Part shown: piece by piece, positions 20,103 through 28,940 of the stretch
Numbering within the stretch: position 1 is the first letter of the stretch
Layout of the letters: each line of letters opens with the position of its first letter
Assembly: GCF_000805455.1 (NCBI RefSeq)
Contig: NZ_JSUS01000027.1
Location: forward strand, 83,384-147,383
DNA length: 64,000 nucleotides
Direction of reading: 5' to 3'
Origin: Acinetobacter sp. A47
GTDB taxonomy: Bacteria; Pseudomonadota; Gammaproteobacteria; Pseudomonadales; Moraxellaceae
The notes under the pieces: generated by a model
Told to the model about the DNA's origin: nothing
Database searches by the model: none
Seen by the model: the letters and a program-made list of their open reading frames with translations, nothing else
Made by a program: the position numbers and the translations under genes

Positions 20103-20842
20103 CAGTCCGCCTTGAACTTATGCCAGATCAGTTTCGGAAAGCGTAGCAACATTCCCCCAAACAGGCGGGCATGTGTCTGGCTTAAACCCAGATTATCACG
20201 CCACACATTAAAATGTGATACCCCATGTTCCGGATAGATAACCCGGGTCGGCACATTGACAAAGGGCGTATTTTCCCATTTTAACCGGACCAGAATTTCA
20301 CTATCGAATCCCATTCTGGGCTGAAAGGCGACAGCTTCAAGTACGGCCAGGGTCTTTGCCAGAGGATAAATACGGAAGCCGCACATACTGTCTTTAATTT
20401 CAAACGACAAGCTGTTTAGCCAGACCCAGAAATGGGTGACATAACGTCCATAAAGCCGCTTTTTCGGTATCGAGGCATCAAAGACCGGTTGCCCGATCAC
20501 CATCGCCTGAGGATGCTGCTGTGAGATTTCAATAAATTTTGCCACATCTTCCCAGCAGTGCTGTCCATCTGCATCTAATTGCAGTACATGCGTCATTCCC
20601 AGCCGCGAAGCATGTTGCAGGCCAGACATGACTGCCTGCCCCTTGCCCAGATTGACTGGATGCTCGACCAGTTCTACCTGCTCATACTGCTGTGCCAGCT
20701 GATGCAAAATTGCGGTACATTCGGCATTACTGCCATCATTTACCAGAATAACCGGATAGGGAAACCGTTGCAGGTACTGAACCAGCTCGACAAGATAATG
20801 AGGATGATTATAGACCGGGACAACAATGCAATATTTCAACAT
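20102..20842 (-). CDS. Family 2 glycosyltransferase, aryl polyene cluster
   Basis: A 246-residue GT-A enzyme. VVPVYNHP (residues 7-14), VNDGSNAECT and QLDADGQHC (the DxD-like metal and nucleotide site, about residue 92) are diagnostic. It lacks a large membrane domain, and a final basic region may associate it with the membrane. It would transfer a sugar to the lipid or polyene acceptor. It ends overlapping the acyltransferase start and begins 9 bp downstream of the AMP-ligase stop. The sugar donor cannot be read from sequence. Confidence 0.87.
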   Translation of the reverse strand: MLKYCIVVPVYNHPHYLVELVQYLQRFPYPVILVNDGSNAECTAILHQLAQQYEQVELVEHPVNLGKGQAVMSGLQHASRLGMTHVLQLDADGQHCWEDVAKFIEISQQHPQAMVIGQPVFDASIPKKRLYGRYVTHFWVWLNSLSFEIKDSMCGFRIYPLAKTLAVLEAVAFQPRMGFDSEILVRLKWENTPFVNVPTRVIYPEHGVSHFNVWRDNLGLSQTHARLFGGMLLRFPKLIWHKFKAD

Positions 20843-20850
20843 AAGTACTC

Positions 20851-22518
20851 CTAGGCACCCTCAAGCATAAACAGTAAACGCCCGGAGGCCAGAACCTGTT
20901 GTCCTGACGTCATTTCAAAGCTGACTTTATGTAGCTGACGGGTCAGTTTTAATTGCACCACGGCATAAGGGCGAATCAGGTTCTGAAACTTGAGCTGTTC
21001 AATCCCCTGACACCAATTTAAATCAGACCAGCTATTTCGGGCAAACTGCTGGATAAAACTGATCTGCCCGACCCCGGGATAAATCGGACGGGCTGGGAAA
21101 TGGCCTTTAAAGCACGTCAGTTCAGCAGGAAACTGTAAACTGAAATATTGCTCGTCCTGCTGCTGCCACTGTGTTAAGACCACAGGTTGCAACATCGGCC
21201 CGAATAAGGTTTTGAGATAATTTTTATCCCGCTTAGACTGTGTATTCTGGGGAATCTGGCTCAAAAAACGCCACTGCCGGGGAATGGCAATGGCTTCAAG
21301 GCTAAACTGTAACTGCTGTTTCAACTGCTGTACAAATGCAGCTTTGCCCACTTCAAGCAACTGCTGCTGCGCCTTCGCACCCAGCACCACTATAGCAGCC
21401 AGAATTTGCCGGTTCTGGTGCTCCAGCAAGAGCGTGTGACTTTGCTCAATCTCAGGCAGGGCATTCAGACTGTGTTCAATCGCATCCAGGCTCAGACGTT
21501 TTTCTTCCAGTTTGACAATGCGGTCCAGTCTTCCCAGAAGCCTGAATTGCTGATGATCCGTATCAGCCCACTCCGCAGCATCACCAGTGATGATCCAGCC
21601 AGATTCTCCGGCATGGTCACTTCGTACCATCAGTTGGGTGCTTGGTGAAATCCGGATCTCGACATTGTCAAAAGCAGTCCACGCCGCCTCGTCCTGGTGA
21701 CGATGTGCAATCCCCCCGGTCTCCGAACTTCCAAGCACTTCCACGATCGGTACATTCAGATAAGGCCGAATGCCTGCATCCAGTTTGCCACCCGAGCTAA
21801 ACATAAAGTCACACTGCTGCAACTCCAGTTCCTGCGTCCAGCGTTTCAACAAAGCCGGACTGGAAACCACATAGTTAGACCAGCCCTGCTGGGCCAGACG
21901 CTGTTGAGCCTGAATAACATCTTCCGGGAAAGCCAGTTGCGCATTAAAAAAAGCCCGTCCCGTTGCCAATGGCAATAACAGCTTGAATAATAGCCCATAA
22001 ATATGCTGGTGACTGACCGTAGCGATCGCGACACTAGAAGGCCTGATTTGAAAGCTTTTGGCCAGTCCGGCCACTTCATTGAACAGTTGCTTTAGCGTAC
22101 GTTCGATCTTTTTCGGTTCGCCGGTTGAACCCGAGGTAAAGAAAACAACCTCAGCCCGACTCAAGAAATCTTCCTGTTGTATTTTACGGAGCAATCCCTG
22201 CTGGTCATGCCCAGTGCCAGCTACCGGCTGACGACCGAGAAAATAAATATCCTGTTGGGCAAACTGCTGTTCCAGATCACGGACACGATGAGGCGGTAAA
22301 ATGATTTTTTTATTGGCCAGTAAACCTGCAAAAAATAACAGCAGGAACTGATAACTATCTTGTTCCCACAGTGCCCAGCTCTCCTGGCTGAATTGCCGGA
22401 TGATGGCTGCCTGCTCAGCGACTTCTTGCCAAAACTCGGCATGCGTGATTATTTTTAAGTCAGAAGTAACGCAAAAGGCTTTTGCTGCATCAACAGTACG
22501 ATAAAAAGAGATAGGCAT
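20851..22518 (-). CDS. Fusion of AMP-forming acyl ligase and FabZ-like dehydratase, aryl polyene cluster
   Basis: A 555-residue two-domain protein. The first about 440 residues form an ANL adenylating enzyme: P-loop FFTSGSTGEPKK (about 128-139), GSSETGG (about 260), ITGDAAEW and GRLDRIVKLEEKRL, and the C-terminal lysine region QSKRDKNYL. The last about 100 residues are a hotdog dehydratase with FKGHFPARPIYPGV, the FabA/FabZ histidine motif. The ligase would load an aryl acid on an ACP (ApeH-like), and the dehydratase would be one of the two subunits (ApeI-like). In described E. coli and Xenorhabdus clusters these are separate proteins. No stop or frameshift interrupts the linker. Confidence 0.88.
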   Translation of the reverse strand: MPISFYRTVDAAKAFCVTSDLKIITHAEFWQEVAEQAAIIRQFSQESWALWEQDSYQFLLLFFAGLLANKKIILPPHRVRDLEQQFAQQDIYFLGRQPVAGTGHDQQGLLRKIQQEDFLSRAEVVFFTSGSTGEPKKIERTLKQLFNEVAGLAKSFQIRPSSVAIATVSHQHIYGLLFKLLLPLATGRAFFNAQLAFPEDVIQAQQRLAQQGWSNYVVSSPALLKRWTQELELQQCDFMFSSGGKLDAGIRPYLNVPIVEVLGSSETGGIAHRHQDEAAWTAFDNVEIRISPSTQLMVRSDHAGESGWIITGDAAEWADTDHQQFRLLGRLDRIVKLEEKRLSLDAIEHSLNALPEIEQSHTLLLEHQNRQILAAIVVLGAKAQQQLLEVGKAAFVQQLKQQLQFSLEAIAIPRQWRFLSQIPQNTQSKRDKNYLKTLFGPMLQPVVLTQWQQQDEQYFSLQFPAELTCFKGHFPARPIYPGVGQISFIQQFARNSWSDLNWCQGIEQLKFQNLIRPYAVVQLKLTRQLHKVSFEMTSGQQVLASGRLLFMLEGA

Positions 22519-22524
22519 AATATT

Positions 22525-23076
22525 TTAAGAGGGGGTTTGATTTAAACGTTGATGTCTTTTTCGCAGAATATATTCACCGAGCAATAATATTCCCATAAAC
22601 AGGTAAGACAGCAATCCATTATAAATAATCCAATATTTCATCGGTGCAAATACGGTTGCCAGAGCAATCATGGCATTCAGTGCAAAAAAGCCACACCAGA
22701 TCCGGGTCACTTTCCGTGTCCAGCGCACGCCGGATGCCGGCAAGTCTGGCTCGACCAGACGTGCAAACCGCTCGATCATGGACGGCGGCCGATAGAGTGT
22801 CAGGGTAAAAATCAGCAAGGCCCCCAGACTCATACCAACAGGATACAGCTTGAGCCAGGCATGATCCTTTAAGATCAGGCTCAGCCCGCCACAGATAACG
22901 GCCAGGCCTGTCAGCGGCAATAACAGGTCTTTTTTGGCACTCAGGAAACGGCCTATTCCCAAAATCACCAGTAAAATGCTGACCCAGAAAAACTGTCCAT
23001 ATGACAGGCTCCATCCGACAATAAAGGGATACAACACAAAAAATGTGATCAATCCCCCTCTGAACAGATGCTTCAT
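22525..23076 (-). CDS. COG4648-type inner-membrane protein, aryl polyene cluster
   Basis: A 183-residue protein with about six hydrophobic segments spread over its length, including LLLPLTGLAVICGGLSLIL and GLLSYLFMGILLLGEYI, and a conserved SMIERFARLVEPDLP segment (about residue 105) followed by TRIWCGFF. This arrangement is typical of the membrane protein next to the two ACPs in aryl polyene clusters (ApeG-like). Its biochemical role is unknown. It overlaps the ACP gene by four bases. Confidence 0.8.
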   Translation of the reverse strand: MKHLFRGGLITFFVLYPFIVGWSLSYGQFFWVSILLVILGIGRFLSAKKDLLLPLTGLAVICGGLSLILKDHAWLKLYPVGMSLGALLIFTLTLYRPPSMIERFARLVEPDLPASGVRWTRKVTRIWCGFFALNAMIALATVFAPMKYWIIYNGLLSYLFMGILLLGEYILRKRHQRLNQTPS

Positions 23077-23321
23077 TCAGCCGTCATGTTTTGAATCACG
23101 GTAACAACATCTTGTACTGTTCTGACCGCTTTAAAATCTTCCGGTTTAACCTGCTTGCCAGTCAGTTCCTTAATCTTGACCACCAGATCGACTGCATCGA
23201 TACTGTCTACATCCAGATCTTCATATAAATTGGAATCAAGCTGGATATCGTCCGGTTCAATTTCAAACAAATCCTGCATCCATTCTCTTAATTTTGCCAG
23301 CACCTGTTCTTGAGTCAACAT
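23073..23321 (-). CDS. Acyl carrier protein, aryl polyene cluster (second ACP)
   Basis: An 82-residue acidic helical protein. The phosphopantetheine attachment site is Ser40 in DLDVDSIDAVDLV. It would carry the aryl starter or the growing polyene between the ligase, synthases and dehydratases. It lies 10 bp after the other ACP and overlaps the membrane-protein gene by four bases. Two ACPs (ApeE and ApeF) are usual; which is starter or extender is not clear. Confidence 0.92.
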   Translation of the reverse strand: MLTQEQVLAKLREWMQDLFEIEPDDIQLDSNLYEDLDVDSIDAVDLVVKIKELTGKQVKPEDFKAVRTVQDVVTVIQNMTAE

Positions 23322-23331
23322 GTCCTACCCC

Positions 23332-23592
23332 TTAACCTGCTTGCTGTGCTTCAACCAAAGCCACCAGGCTTTGTACGGATTTAAAATGTTGTCTGGTTTC
23401 ATCCGATTCTGCATTCAGATGAATGTTATAGCGTTTTTTCAATGCCAAACCCAGTTCCAGGGCATCGATTGAATCCAGCCCTAAACCCTCACCAAATAAA
23501 GGAGCTTCAGTTTCAATATCACTGATGCCAATATCCTCCAAAGCGAGAACATCAATAATCATTTGCTTTAATTCATCAGCAAGATTGCTCAT
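23332..23592 (-). CDS. Acyl carrier protein, aryl polyene cluster (first ACP)
   Basis: An 86-residue ACP with the attachment site Ser41 in GLGLDSIDALELG. Start: an upstream in-frame ATG at 23607 would add five residues, but ATG 23592 gives the usual short N-terminus of this ACP type (MSNLADEL); both lie inside the end of the preceding acyltransferase gene, so translation is coupled. It pairs with the other ACP as carrier for aryl polyene synthesis. Confidence 0.9.
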   Translation of the reverse strand: MSNLADELKQMIIDVLALEDIGISDIETEAPLFGEGLGLDSIDALELGLALKKRYNIHLNAESDETRQHFKSVQSLVALVEAQQAG

Positions 23593-24397
23593 TTTTCGAT
23601 AACTCATTATTAAAAATTTGATAAAAATATTGATTCAGCTGACGTACCTGTTTAGGCGAAATTTCTGAATCTGCCAGAATATCGTGGACTTCAATGTGAT
23701 CAAGTACCTTGATCTCGATATGAAAAGGCTGTGCCGGCACATGATACCATTTTTCATTTTTGGTTAAGGTAGACGGCGTGCACCGGATCAGGACAGGACG
23801 AACCGGAACATGAGCGCGGATTGCAATATTGGCCGCCCCACGTTGAAACTCATTCAGGCAAGAGCCTTTTTCAGTTCGGGTTCCTTCAGGAAAAATCAGT
23901 AATGAAGCGGCATTCGGCTCTTTCAGGCGGCTTACACAATCTTCGACAAACTGTTGCGAACCTGCATTTAAAATATAGCCGGCACTGCGCACCGGCCCAC
24001 GCGTAAACGGATTTGACCAGAGTGACTGCTTGACCACGCAATTGGCCTGCTGCATGAGCCCGATCATGATCACCACATCAATCAGGGTCGGATGATTGGC
24101 AATAATCAGCTCCTGTCGGCTGTGGTAGAGCTTATCCAGCCCTTCCACCGAATAGGTCATGATGCCCAGCTTGACCATCATTTCAGTAAAACCTTTAAAG
24201 CTATACCGGATAATCTGTTGCGCGCGTTGCTGACGTATTTCAGGATTTTTACTGCTAAGCCGCACAACCGGAGCCACGACAGCCGCAATCGCCACGCCCC
24301 CCAGACCAAAACTGGCAAAGCTTAATCCTGTGGCCGCCACACGCCAGCAATAGTTTGCTTTTTGTTGAAGCTGCTTCAGCGCTAACATTTTTTCCAT
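23576..24397 (-). CDS. 1-acyl-glycerol-3-phosphate-type acyltransferase, aryl polyene cluster
   Basis: A 273-residue PlsC-family enzyme with a hydrophobic N-terminal segment (about residues 20-45). ANHPTLIDVV contains a variant of the HX4D motif (His-Pro-Thr-Leu-Ile-Asp), and FPEGTRTEKG is the second PlsC motif. It probably helps to attach the polyene to its lipid anchor. The start at 24397 overlaps the chain-length-factor gene by 16 bp; ATG 24388 is an alternative with GGA five bases upstream. The two acyltransferases of the cluster are not related closely to each other. Confidence 0.87.
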   Translation of the reverse strand: MEKMLALKQLQQKANYCWRVAATGLSFASFGLGGVAIAAVVAPVVRLSSKNPEIRQQRAQQIIRYSFKGFTEMMVKLGIMTYSVEGLDKLYHSRQELIIANHPTLIDVVIMIGLMQQANCVVKQSLWSNPFTRGPVRSAGYILNAGSQQFVEDCVSRLKEPNAASLLIFPEGTRTEKGSCLNEFQRGAANIAIRAHVPVRPVLIRCTPSTLTKNEKWYHVPAQPFHIEIKVLDHIEVHDILADSEISPKQVRQLNQYFYQIFNNELSKNEQSC

Positions 24398-24996
24398 CTC
24401 TTTGCAGACTGATTCATTTCACTTGCTTGCCAGAACCGGTAAAACTCCAGACCTTCCATGCTGGCACTCCCCGATAGCTCGAGCACCTCGAGATTAGGCT
24501 GCTCCAAGCTTACAACCGAAGCAAGTACAAATGCCGGAAAGTCTTGTGCGTCATTGTATACAGATGGTAAAGCCTGGTCATAGGCCACCACCAGAACCTG
24601 AGCAGTACCGGCACGGGTCTTTAATACGGCATATGCCTCGATTAACGCTTCTGTCCATTCACAACTTAAGCTGGTTGAAGGCGTCGCATCCTGACATAAG
24701 ATCGAATACAGCCCTGCGATGGCATTATGGACCGAAGTAGAGAATTGGGTCGGTGATGGAGGCTGTTGTTTTAACACATCCTGCAAAATATCCAGTGTTT
24801 TTTGCTCATCCCCATATCTGGAGGCCCATACGATATAATCGACATGCTGACCGTCCAGCGCCGTCAATGCACCATGTAATGCCAATTTTGCCAATGGCGA
24901 CAGACGCCGGCGTTGCATCGCAGGAATCGCATCCAATGCAGCATAATTTGGCTGCATATAGCTCAGCTGAAGCTGCTTTAGATGTAACTTGAACAT
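24382..24996 (-). CDS. Ketosynthase-like chain length factor, first gene of the aryl polyene operon
   Basis: About 204 residues, half the length of a ketosynthase, matching the N-terminal part only (Ketoacyl-synt_2-like), with FSTSVHNAIAGLYSIL and DQALP segments. The catalytic Cys-His-His motifs are absent, so it is probably structural, as proposed for ApeC, which pairs with a ketosynthase. Start: a GTG at 25005 is possible, but its AGGA is only two bases away, while ATG 24996 has the same AGGA 11 bases upstream; ATG is preferred. A promoter lies 64 bp upstream. Confidence 0.82.
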   Translation of the reverse strand: MFKLHLKQLQLSYMQPNYAALDAIPAMQRRRLSPLAKLALHGALTALDGQHVDYIVWASRYGDEQKTLDILQDVLKQQPPSPTQFSTSVHNAIAGLYSILCQDATPSTSLSCEWTEALIEAYAVLKTRAGTAQVLVVAYDQALPSVYNDAQDFPAFVLASVVSLEQPNLEVLELSGSASMEGLEFYRFWQASEMNQSAKRWKKC

Positions 24997-25059
24997 GCAA
25001 TGCACAATCCTGAATAGGTTTTAAATAGAGAAAAAAATGATCTGTTTTTTGCGCTGGGC

Positions 25060-25087
25060 ATTATAGCACTGGTACGAAATTTAACAA
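25060..25087 (-). promoter_or_regulatory. Sigma-70 promoter of the aryl polyene operon
   Basis: On the minus strand, TTGTTA (25087-25082) and a perfect TATAAT (25065-25060) are separated by 16 bases. The start site would fall near 25052, about 56 bases before the first ATG. It faces left into the 17-kb operon, and no other good promoter is seen between the closely spaced genes, so one transcript is likely. Confidence 0.8.
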
Positions 25088-25201
25088 AAAAATAGGTTTT
25101 ATTAAATTTCAACAACTTAGCTTTAAAAAGCGTAAAAACGGTGCAGAGTGCTGGCTGCTGCTACATCAAGCAACCATCACCACCGTGGTGACACAACCAA
25201 T

Positions 25202-25228
25202 AAAAAAGCCCAAAGCAAAGTTTGGGCT
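25202..25228 (-). terminator. der terminator
   Basis: A perfect eight-base-pair stem AGCCCAAA/TTTGGGCT with a six-base loop (25207-25228) is followed, in the leftward direction, by six T residues (25207-25202 as A on the plus strand). It lies 19 bp after the der stop and before the aryl polyene promoter, so it insulates the pigment operon. Confidence 0.9.
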
Positions 25229-25246
25229 GCTGGCATCAAGACCGGC

Positions 25247-26656
25247 TTAACGCTTGAATTTCTTTTCAGCTTTTTTGAATTTCTGGATATAACGGCGTTT
25301 ACGTGCGGCAACACGCTCATCCACCTGCGATTTACGGCCTTCAAATGGATTTTCCGAAGTCTTAAAGTCGATTTTTACCGGGGTTCCTTCAAGCTTATAA
25401 ACCTTACGGAAGACATTTTCCAGATAACGGCGGTAATCGGCTGGTGTCTTATCGACCTTGTTCCCATGAATCACGATTGTTGGTGGATTTTGTCCGCCCA
25501 TATGCGCATAACGCATTTTAATACGGCGGCCACCAATCATTGGCGGCTGATGCGCTTCAGTGGCATCATTTAAAATCTGGGTAAGCTTGGCAGGAGAAAC
25601 CTTCAGGTTGGCAGATTCATAAGCACGGTGAATCGACGGATATAAATCTCCCACTCCGGTTCCATGTAAAGCCGAAATCAAGTGAATTTTTGCCCAAGGA
25701 ATAAAATCAAAGCGGCGCTCGACATCAAGCTTGCACTGCTTACGGTCGTACTCGCTCATGTTGTCCCATTTGTTGATTGCAATCACCATGGCACGACCGG
25801 CTTCAAGCGCATAGCCAATCAAATGCAAATCCTGCTCAACAATCCCTTCACGCGCATCAACCACCACCACAACAACATGCGCATCTTTCATGGCTTGCAA
25901 GGTTTTAACGATTGAGAACTTCTCAATCATCTCATCCACTTTACCTTTACGGCGTACCCCGGCTGTGTCAATCAGGGTATATTGACGACCATCACGCTCA
26001 TAAGGAATGTAGATCGAGTCACGGGTAGTCCCCGGCTGGTCAAAGGCAACCACACGCTCTTCCCCGAGTAAACGGTTCACCAAAGTCGATTTACCCACGT
26101 TTGGACGACCGATAATCGCGAGACGCAAACCGGTATTTTTGTTGTGCTCGTCCGGATTTTCATCTTCCGGCACCTCGGCCAGCACTTCTTCAAGCATTTG
26201 CTGTACGCCACGGCCATGGCTGGCTGCAACCTGCATCGGTTCGCCCATACCCAGCTTGTAAAATTCAACCAGGGCTGCCTCGGCATGTACACCATCTACC
26301 TTGTTGGCAACCAGATGAACTTTCTTACCTAATGTACGCAGTTCACGGGCAATTTGTTCATCTGAGGCCAGTAAGCCGGCACGGGCATCTACCACAAAAA
26401 CGATAATGTCTGCTTCATGGATAGCCGTTTTCGACTGCTCAGCCATGTAAGAGTCAATACCACCTTCACTCTCACCGATACCACCCGTATCGACAACAAT
26501 GAACGATTTATTTTGATATACCGCATCACCATATTTGCGGTCACGAGTTAAACCAGCGAAGTCAGCAACCAAAGCATCACGACTTTTGGTGATTTGGTTA
26601 AATAGCGTTGATTTTCCGACATTTGGACGACCAATGAGCGCAATAACGGGTTTCAT
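25247..26656 (-). CDS. der: Ribosome assembly GTPase Der (EngA)
   Basis: A 469-residue GTPase with two tandem G domains, needed for maturation of the 50S subunit. P-loops are [12 protein letters not shown] (residues 8-19) and [12 protein letters not shown] (about 182-193). DTGG and DTAG switch motifs and NKVD/NKWD follow in each, and a KH-like domain and a basic C-terminus ([12 protein letters not shown]) end the protein. Order bamB then der is that of E. coli and Acinetobacter. A repeat-rich 414-bp gap separates it from bamB, so it likely has its own promoter. Confidence 0.97.
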   Translation of the reverse strand: MKPVIALIGRPNVGKSTLFNQITKSRDALVADFAGLTRDRKYGDAVYQNKSFIVVDTGGIGESEGGIDSYMAEQSKTAIHEADIIVFVVDARAGLLASDEQIARELRTLGKKVHLVANKVDGVHAEAALVEFYKLGMGEPMQVAASHGRGVQQMLEEVLAEVPEDENPDEHNKNTGLRLAIIGRPNVGKSTLVNRLLGEERVVAFDQPGTTRDSIYIPYERDGRQYTLIDTAGVRRKGKVDEMIEKFSIVKTLQAMKDAHVVVVVVDAREGIVEQDLHLIGYALEAGRAMVIAINKWDNMSEYDRKQCKLDVERRFDFIPWAKIHLISALHGTGVGDLYPSIHRAYESANLKVSPAKLTQILNDATEAHQPPMIGGRRIKMRYAHMGGQNPPTIVIHGNKVDKTPADYRRYLENVFRKVYKLEGTPVKIDFKTSENPFEGRKSQVDERVAARKRRYIQKFKKAEKKFKR

Positions 26657-26735
26657 AGATTAACCTTGATATAGAGAATAACCTTGAGGTATGAATGATC
26701 ATAATGGGATCTTGCCGAGTCTTCATCCTGTTCGG

Positions 26736-26938
26736 GAATAAGCCTTCAGCTCGACCTACCTTGCGAAACGTTATATTTTCATTCCGGAATAAGTAGGCAA
26801 AATCATTGTCATCCGCATGAGGAGCAACCAGGGCTGCACAAGCTTCACTATCAGCAAGTCACTGGACCCATAAACAAACCGCATCTCATCAATGCTGTCC
26901 TGCCTCAAACAGTTGCGGATGACGTTTTCGAGTATCAT
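26736..26938 (-). repeat. Dispersed repeat, copy A
   Basis: Read on the minus strand, it matches 37202-37416 read on the plus strand. Bases 26918-26938 are the exact complement of 37202-37222 (21 of 21). The other end is also conserved: GCCTACTT (26796-26789), AACGTTTCG with AGGTAGG (around 26770-26755) and CGAGC.TGAA. The middle is poorly conserved. It carries no evident reading frame. Confidence 0.75.
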
Positions 26939-26969
26939 CTTTGATTAAAAATCTGATACCGAACTCAAG

Positions 26970-27013
26970 TAAATAAAATAAAAATTCGGGGTTTTGATCA
27001 TCAAATACCCCGA
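26970..27013 (-). terminator. bamB operon terminator
   Basis: On the minus strand TCGGGG (27013-27008) pairs with CCCCGA (26991-26986), with an inner TTTGAT/ATCAAA extension, followed by a T-rich run (ATTTTTATTTT). It lies 58 bp after the bamB stop. Confidence 0.8.
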
Positions 27014-27070
27014 TATATGTTTTGTCTAGCAATTGCCAATCCGGTTATTTTACCACAAGCGCAGGTAAAA

Positions 27071-28213
27071 TTATCGATTCTGCCAAATGCTTAATGCACC
27101 TTTTCGTGTGGCGACATACAGCTGATTGTCAATCACACGTAAGGAACGGACTTCTCCGCTGGTTTTGGCACGGCCAACCAGTTTACCAGAAGCCGGATTG
27201 ATCAGGTGAAGTACCCCATCCAGATCACCCACCACCAGATTCTGTCCCAGCACAACAGGATTACTCAACTGACGGTTAAGCAATTCTTCATTTTGCCAGA
27301 CCAGTTCACCTGTAGTCAGGTTATAGGCATTGAGCTTGCCATCAGTGGTCGTTACAAAAACCTTGTCTTCAGCAACTGCCGCACTGTTGGTACTGCTGGC
27401 ATCCTCACTCCACACCACACGCTGTGAAGCAAGGTCTGTTACAGTGACCTGCCCCTGAAAGCTGGTAGTGACCAAGAATTGACCGGCAACAACCGGATCA
27501 CCAACCACATCAATCAGACGCTGAATATCGGAACGGCCATCGCTAATTGCTACACGGCGCTGGAAGCGCGGAACACCGCTAATGATATCCAGACCATATA
27601 CATAGGCATTGGCTGTACCAATCAGTACGGTGCGTTCATCCAGACGGACCGGTGCCGGCTGGCCACGTAAACTAAACTGGACATTTGGCAACTTATAAGC
27701 CCAGACTTGCTGGCCGGTAACGGTATCATGCGCAAATACGGTGCCATCATTGGCAATGGTAATCACACGACCCGACTGGATTAGGGAAGGCGACAAAATT
27801 GCGCCAGACAGTTTTGCAGTCCACTTTTGCTCGCCCGTGGCTTGATCCAGAGCAAACAGCTGTCCCTTACGATTACCAATGACCACAACCCCTTCACCCG
27901 CCTCGACACCAGCAGTCAGTTCTTGCTTGGTAATCTTGCTTTTCCAGAGACGTTGCTTGCCTTTGTAAGCAGACACCTGACCATCCGGATCAATGGCAAA
28001 AATCACGCCATTGTCGGTGTCTAGCTGTAAACGTAACGCTTCAGCAGCATTGGTAGATGAAACGCTTTGTGAAAAAACCAGGTTCAGGCTTTGTTCTTGT
28101 GTAATTTTCGGCAATGGATTAGGTTTAGCCTCTTTTACTTTATTGCTCGAACATCCAACAAGTAAAGCTGAAGCAATGGCAATTGCCAAAGGAAGTTTTA
28201 GTTTGTTCTGCAT
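27071..28213 (-). CDS. bamB: Outer membrane assembly lipoprotein BamB
   Basis: A 380-residue lipoprotein of the BAM complex that inserts beta-barrel proteins in the outer membrane. The signal peptide ends in the lipobox LLVGC (Cys21). The rest is an eight-bladed beta-propeller with repeated PQQ-like blades (GVVVIGNRKGQLFALDQATGEQKW, and similar GTVFAHDTVTGQQVW and GKLNAYNLTTGELVW). Length is near that of E. coli BamB (392). The ATG overlaps the stop of the yfgM-like gene by one base. Position between hisS/yfgM and der matches other gammaproteobacteria. Confidence 0.95.
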   Translation of the reverse strand: MQNKLKLPLAIAIASALLVGCSSNKVKEAKPNPLPKITQEQSLNLVFSQSVSSTNAAEALRLQLDTDNGVIFAIDPDGQVSAYKGKQRLWKSKITKQELTAGVEAGEGVVVIGNRKGQLFALDQATGEQKWTAKLSGAILSPSLIQSGRVITIANDGTVFAHDTVTGQQVWAYKLPNVQFSLRGQPAPVRLDERTVLIGTANAYVYGLDIISGVPRFQRRVAISDGRSDIQRLIDVVGDPVVAGQFLVTTSFQGQVTVTDLASQRVVWSEDASSTNSAAVAEDKVFVTTTDGKLNAYNLTTGELVWQNEELLNRQLSNPVVLGQNLVVGDLDGVLHLINPASGKLVGRAKTSGEVRSLRVIDNQLYVATRKGALSIWQNR

Positions 28214-28911
28214 TAAGACTCATCCACTTTGGTATCTAAGATCGGGCGCTCAAACTCAGGATCATCTACTAAAACGCCAACACTTTCGAGTTTAATTTGT
28301 AAAAGCTGACGCTCCTGTTTGCGCTCAAGCAAATTGTCCCACGCGCTCTGATACGCCTTACGGGCAGATTCATTGTCTTTCTTCGCAACAAAAATATCAC
28401 CACGAAGTTCGTCAGCAGTGGCCTTGAACGCCGGTTCTGTCACACCCGACAAGGTTTTGAGTGCTTCATCAAACTTGTTTTGTGCCAGCTGTGCATCAGC
28501 CAGACGCAATTTTACAATTTGTACCAAACCCGCATCTTTCAGCTTCGAGTTTTCAACTTTCTTCAGGGCTTTTTCAGCAGCAGCATAGTCCTGCTTGTCA
28601 TAGGCAAGCTTGGCCATGATAAATTGTGTCTGGATCGCCTGTGCAGAATCCGGATCTTCCTTCACAATCTTATCTGCAGTTTCTGATAAAGCGGCCAAGG
28701 CATTGGGCTGACCTGCGGCTGCTTTGGCCTCATCCATCAACTTCTGTACCTTGGCAGTCTGGTTCTGGGACTCAGCAAGATTCTTTTTTTGCCAGTATTC
28801 CCATCCGAAAAAGGCAATCAGGGCAATGAGAATTCCGCTAATGATGGCAGAACCATATTTTTTGGCAAACGACTTTAACTGGTCGAGTTGTTCTTCATCA
28901 CTTAAGCTCAT
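28213..28911 (-). CDS. YfgM-like ancillary SecYEG translocon subunit
   Basis: A 232-residue single-pass membrane protein: short cytosolic N-terminus (SDEEQLDQLKSFAKKYG), membrane helix at about residues 20-38 (SAIISGILIALIAFFGWEYW), then a periplasmic tetratricopeptide-like domain with alternating Ala/Lys-rich helices (about 60-215). YfgM links the Sec translocon to periplasmic chaperones. The gene order hisS-yfgM-bamB supports the call. The four-base overlap of genes indicates coupling. Its sequence is only loosely like E. coli YfgM, as usual in this genus. Confidence 0.88.
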   Translation of the reverse strand: MSLSDEEQLDQLKSFAKKYGSAIISGILIALIAFFGWEYWQKKNLAESQNQTAKVQKLMDEAKAAAGQPNALAALSETADKIVKEDPDSAQAIQTQFIMAKLAYDKQDYAAAEKALKKVENSKLKDAGLVQIVKLRLADAQLAQNKFDEALKTLSGVTEPAFKATADELRGDIFVAKKDNESARKAYQSAWDNLLERKQERQLLQIKLESVGVLVDDPEFERPILDTKVDES

Positions 28912-28940
28912 GTGATTGTCCTTTTCCTAAACTTTACAAT

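Larger units (their letters stand above)
26657..27070. other. Intergenic region bamB-der (414 bp)
   Basis: No coding frame is supported. It holds the bamB terminator (26970-27013) and one copy, in minus orientation, of an approximately 200-bp dispersed repeat (26736-26938). The remaining 80 bp next to der must contain its ribosome site and possibly its promoter; none could be placed with confidence. Confidence 0.7.
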
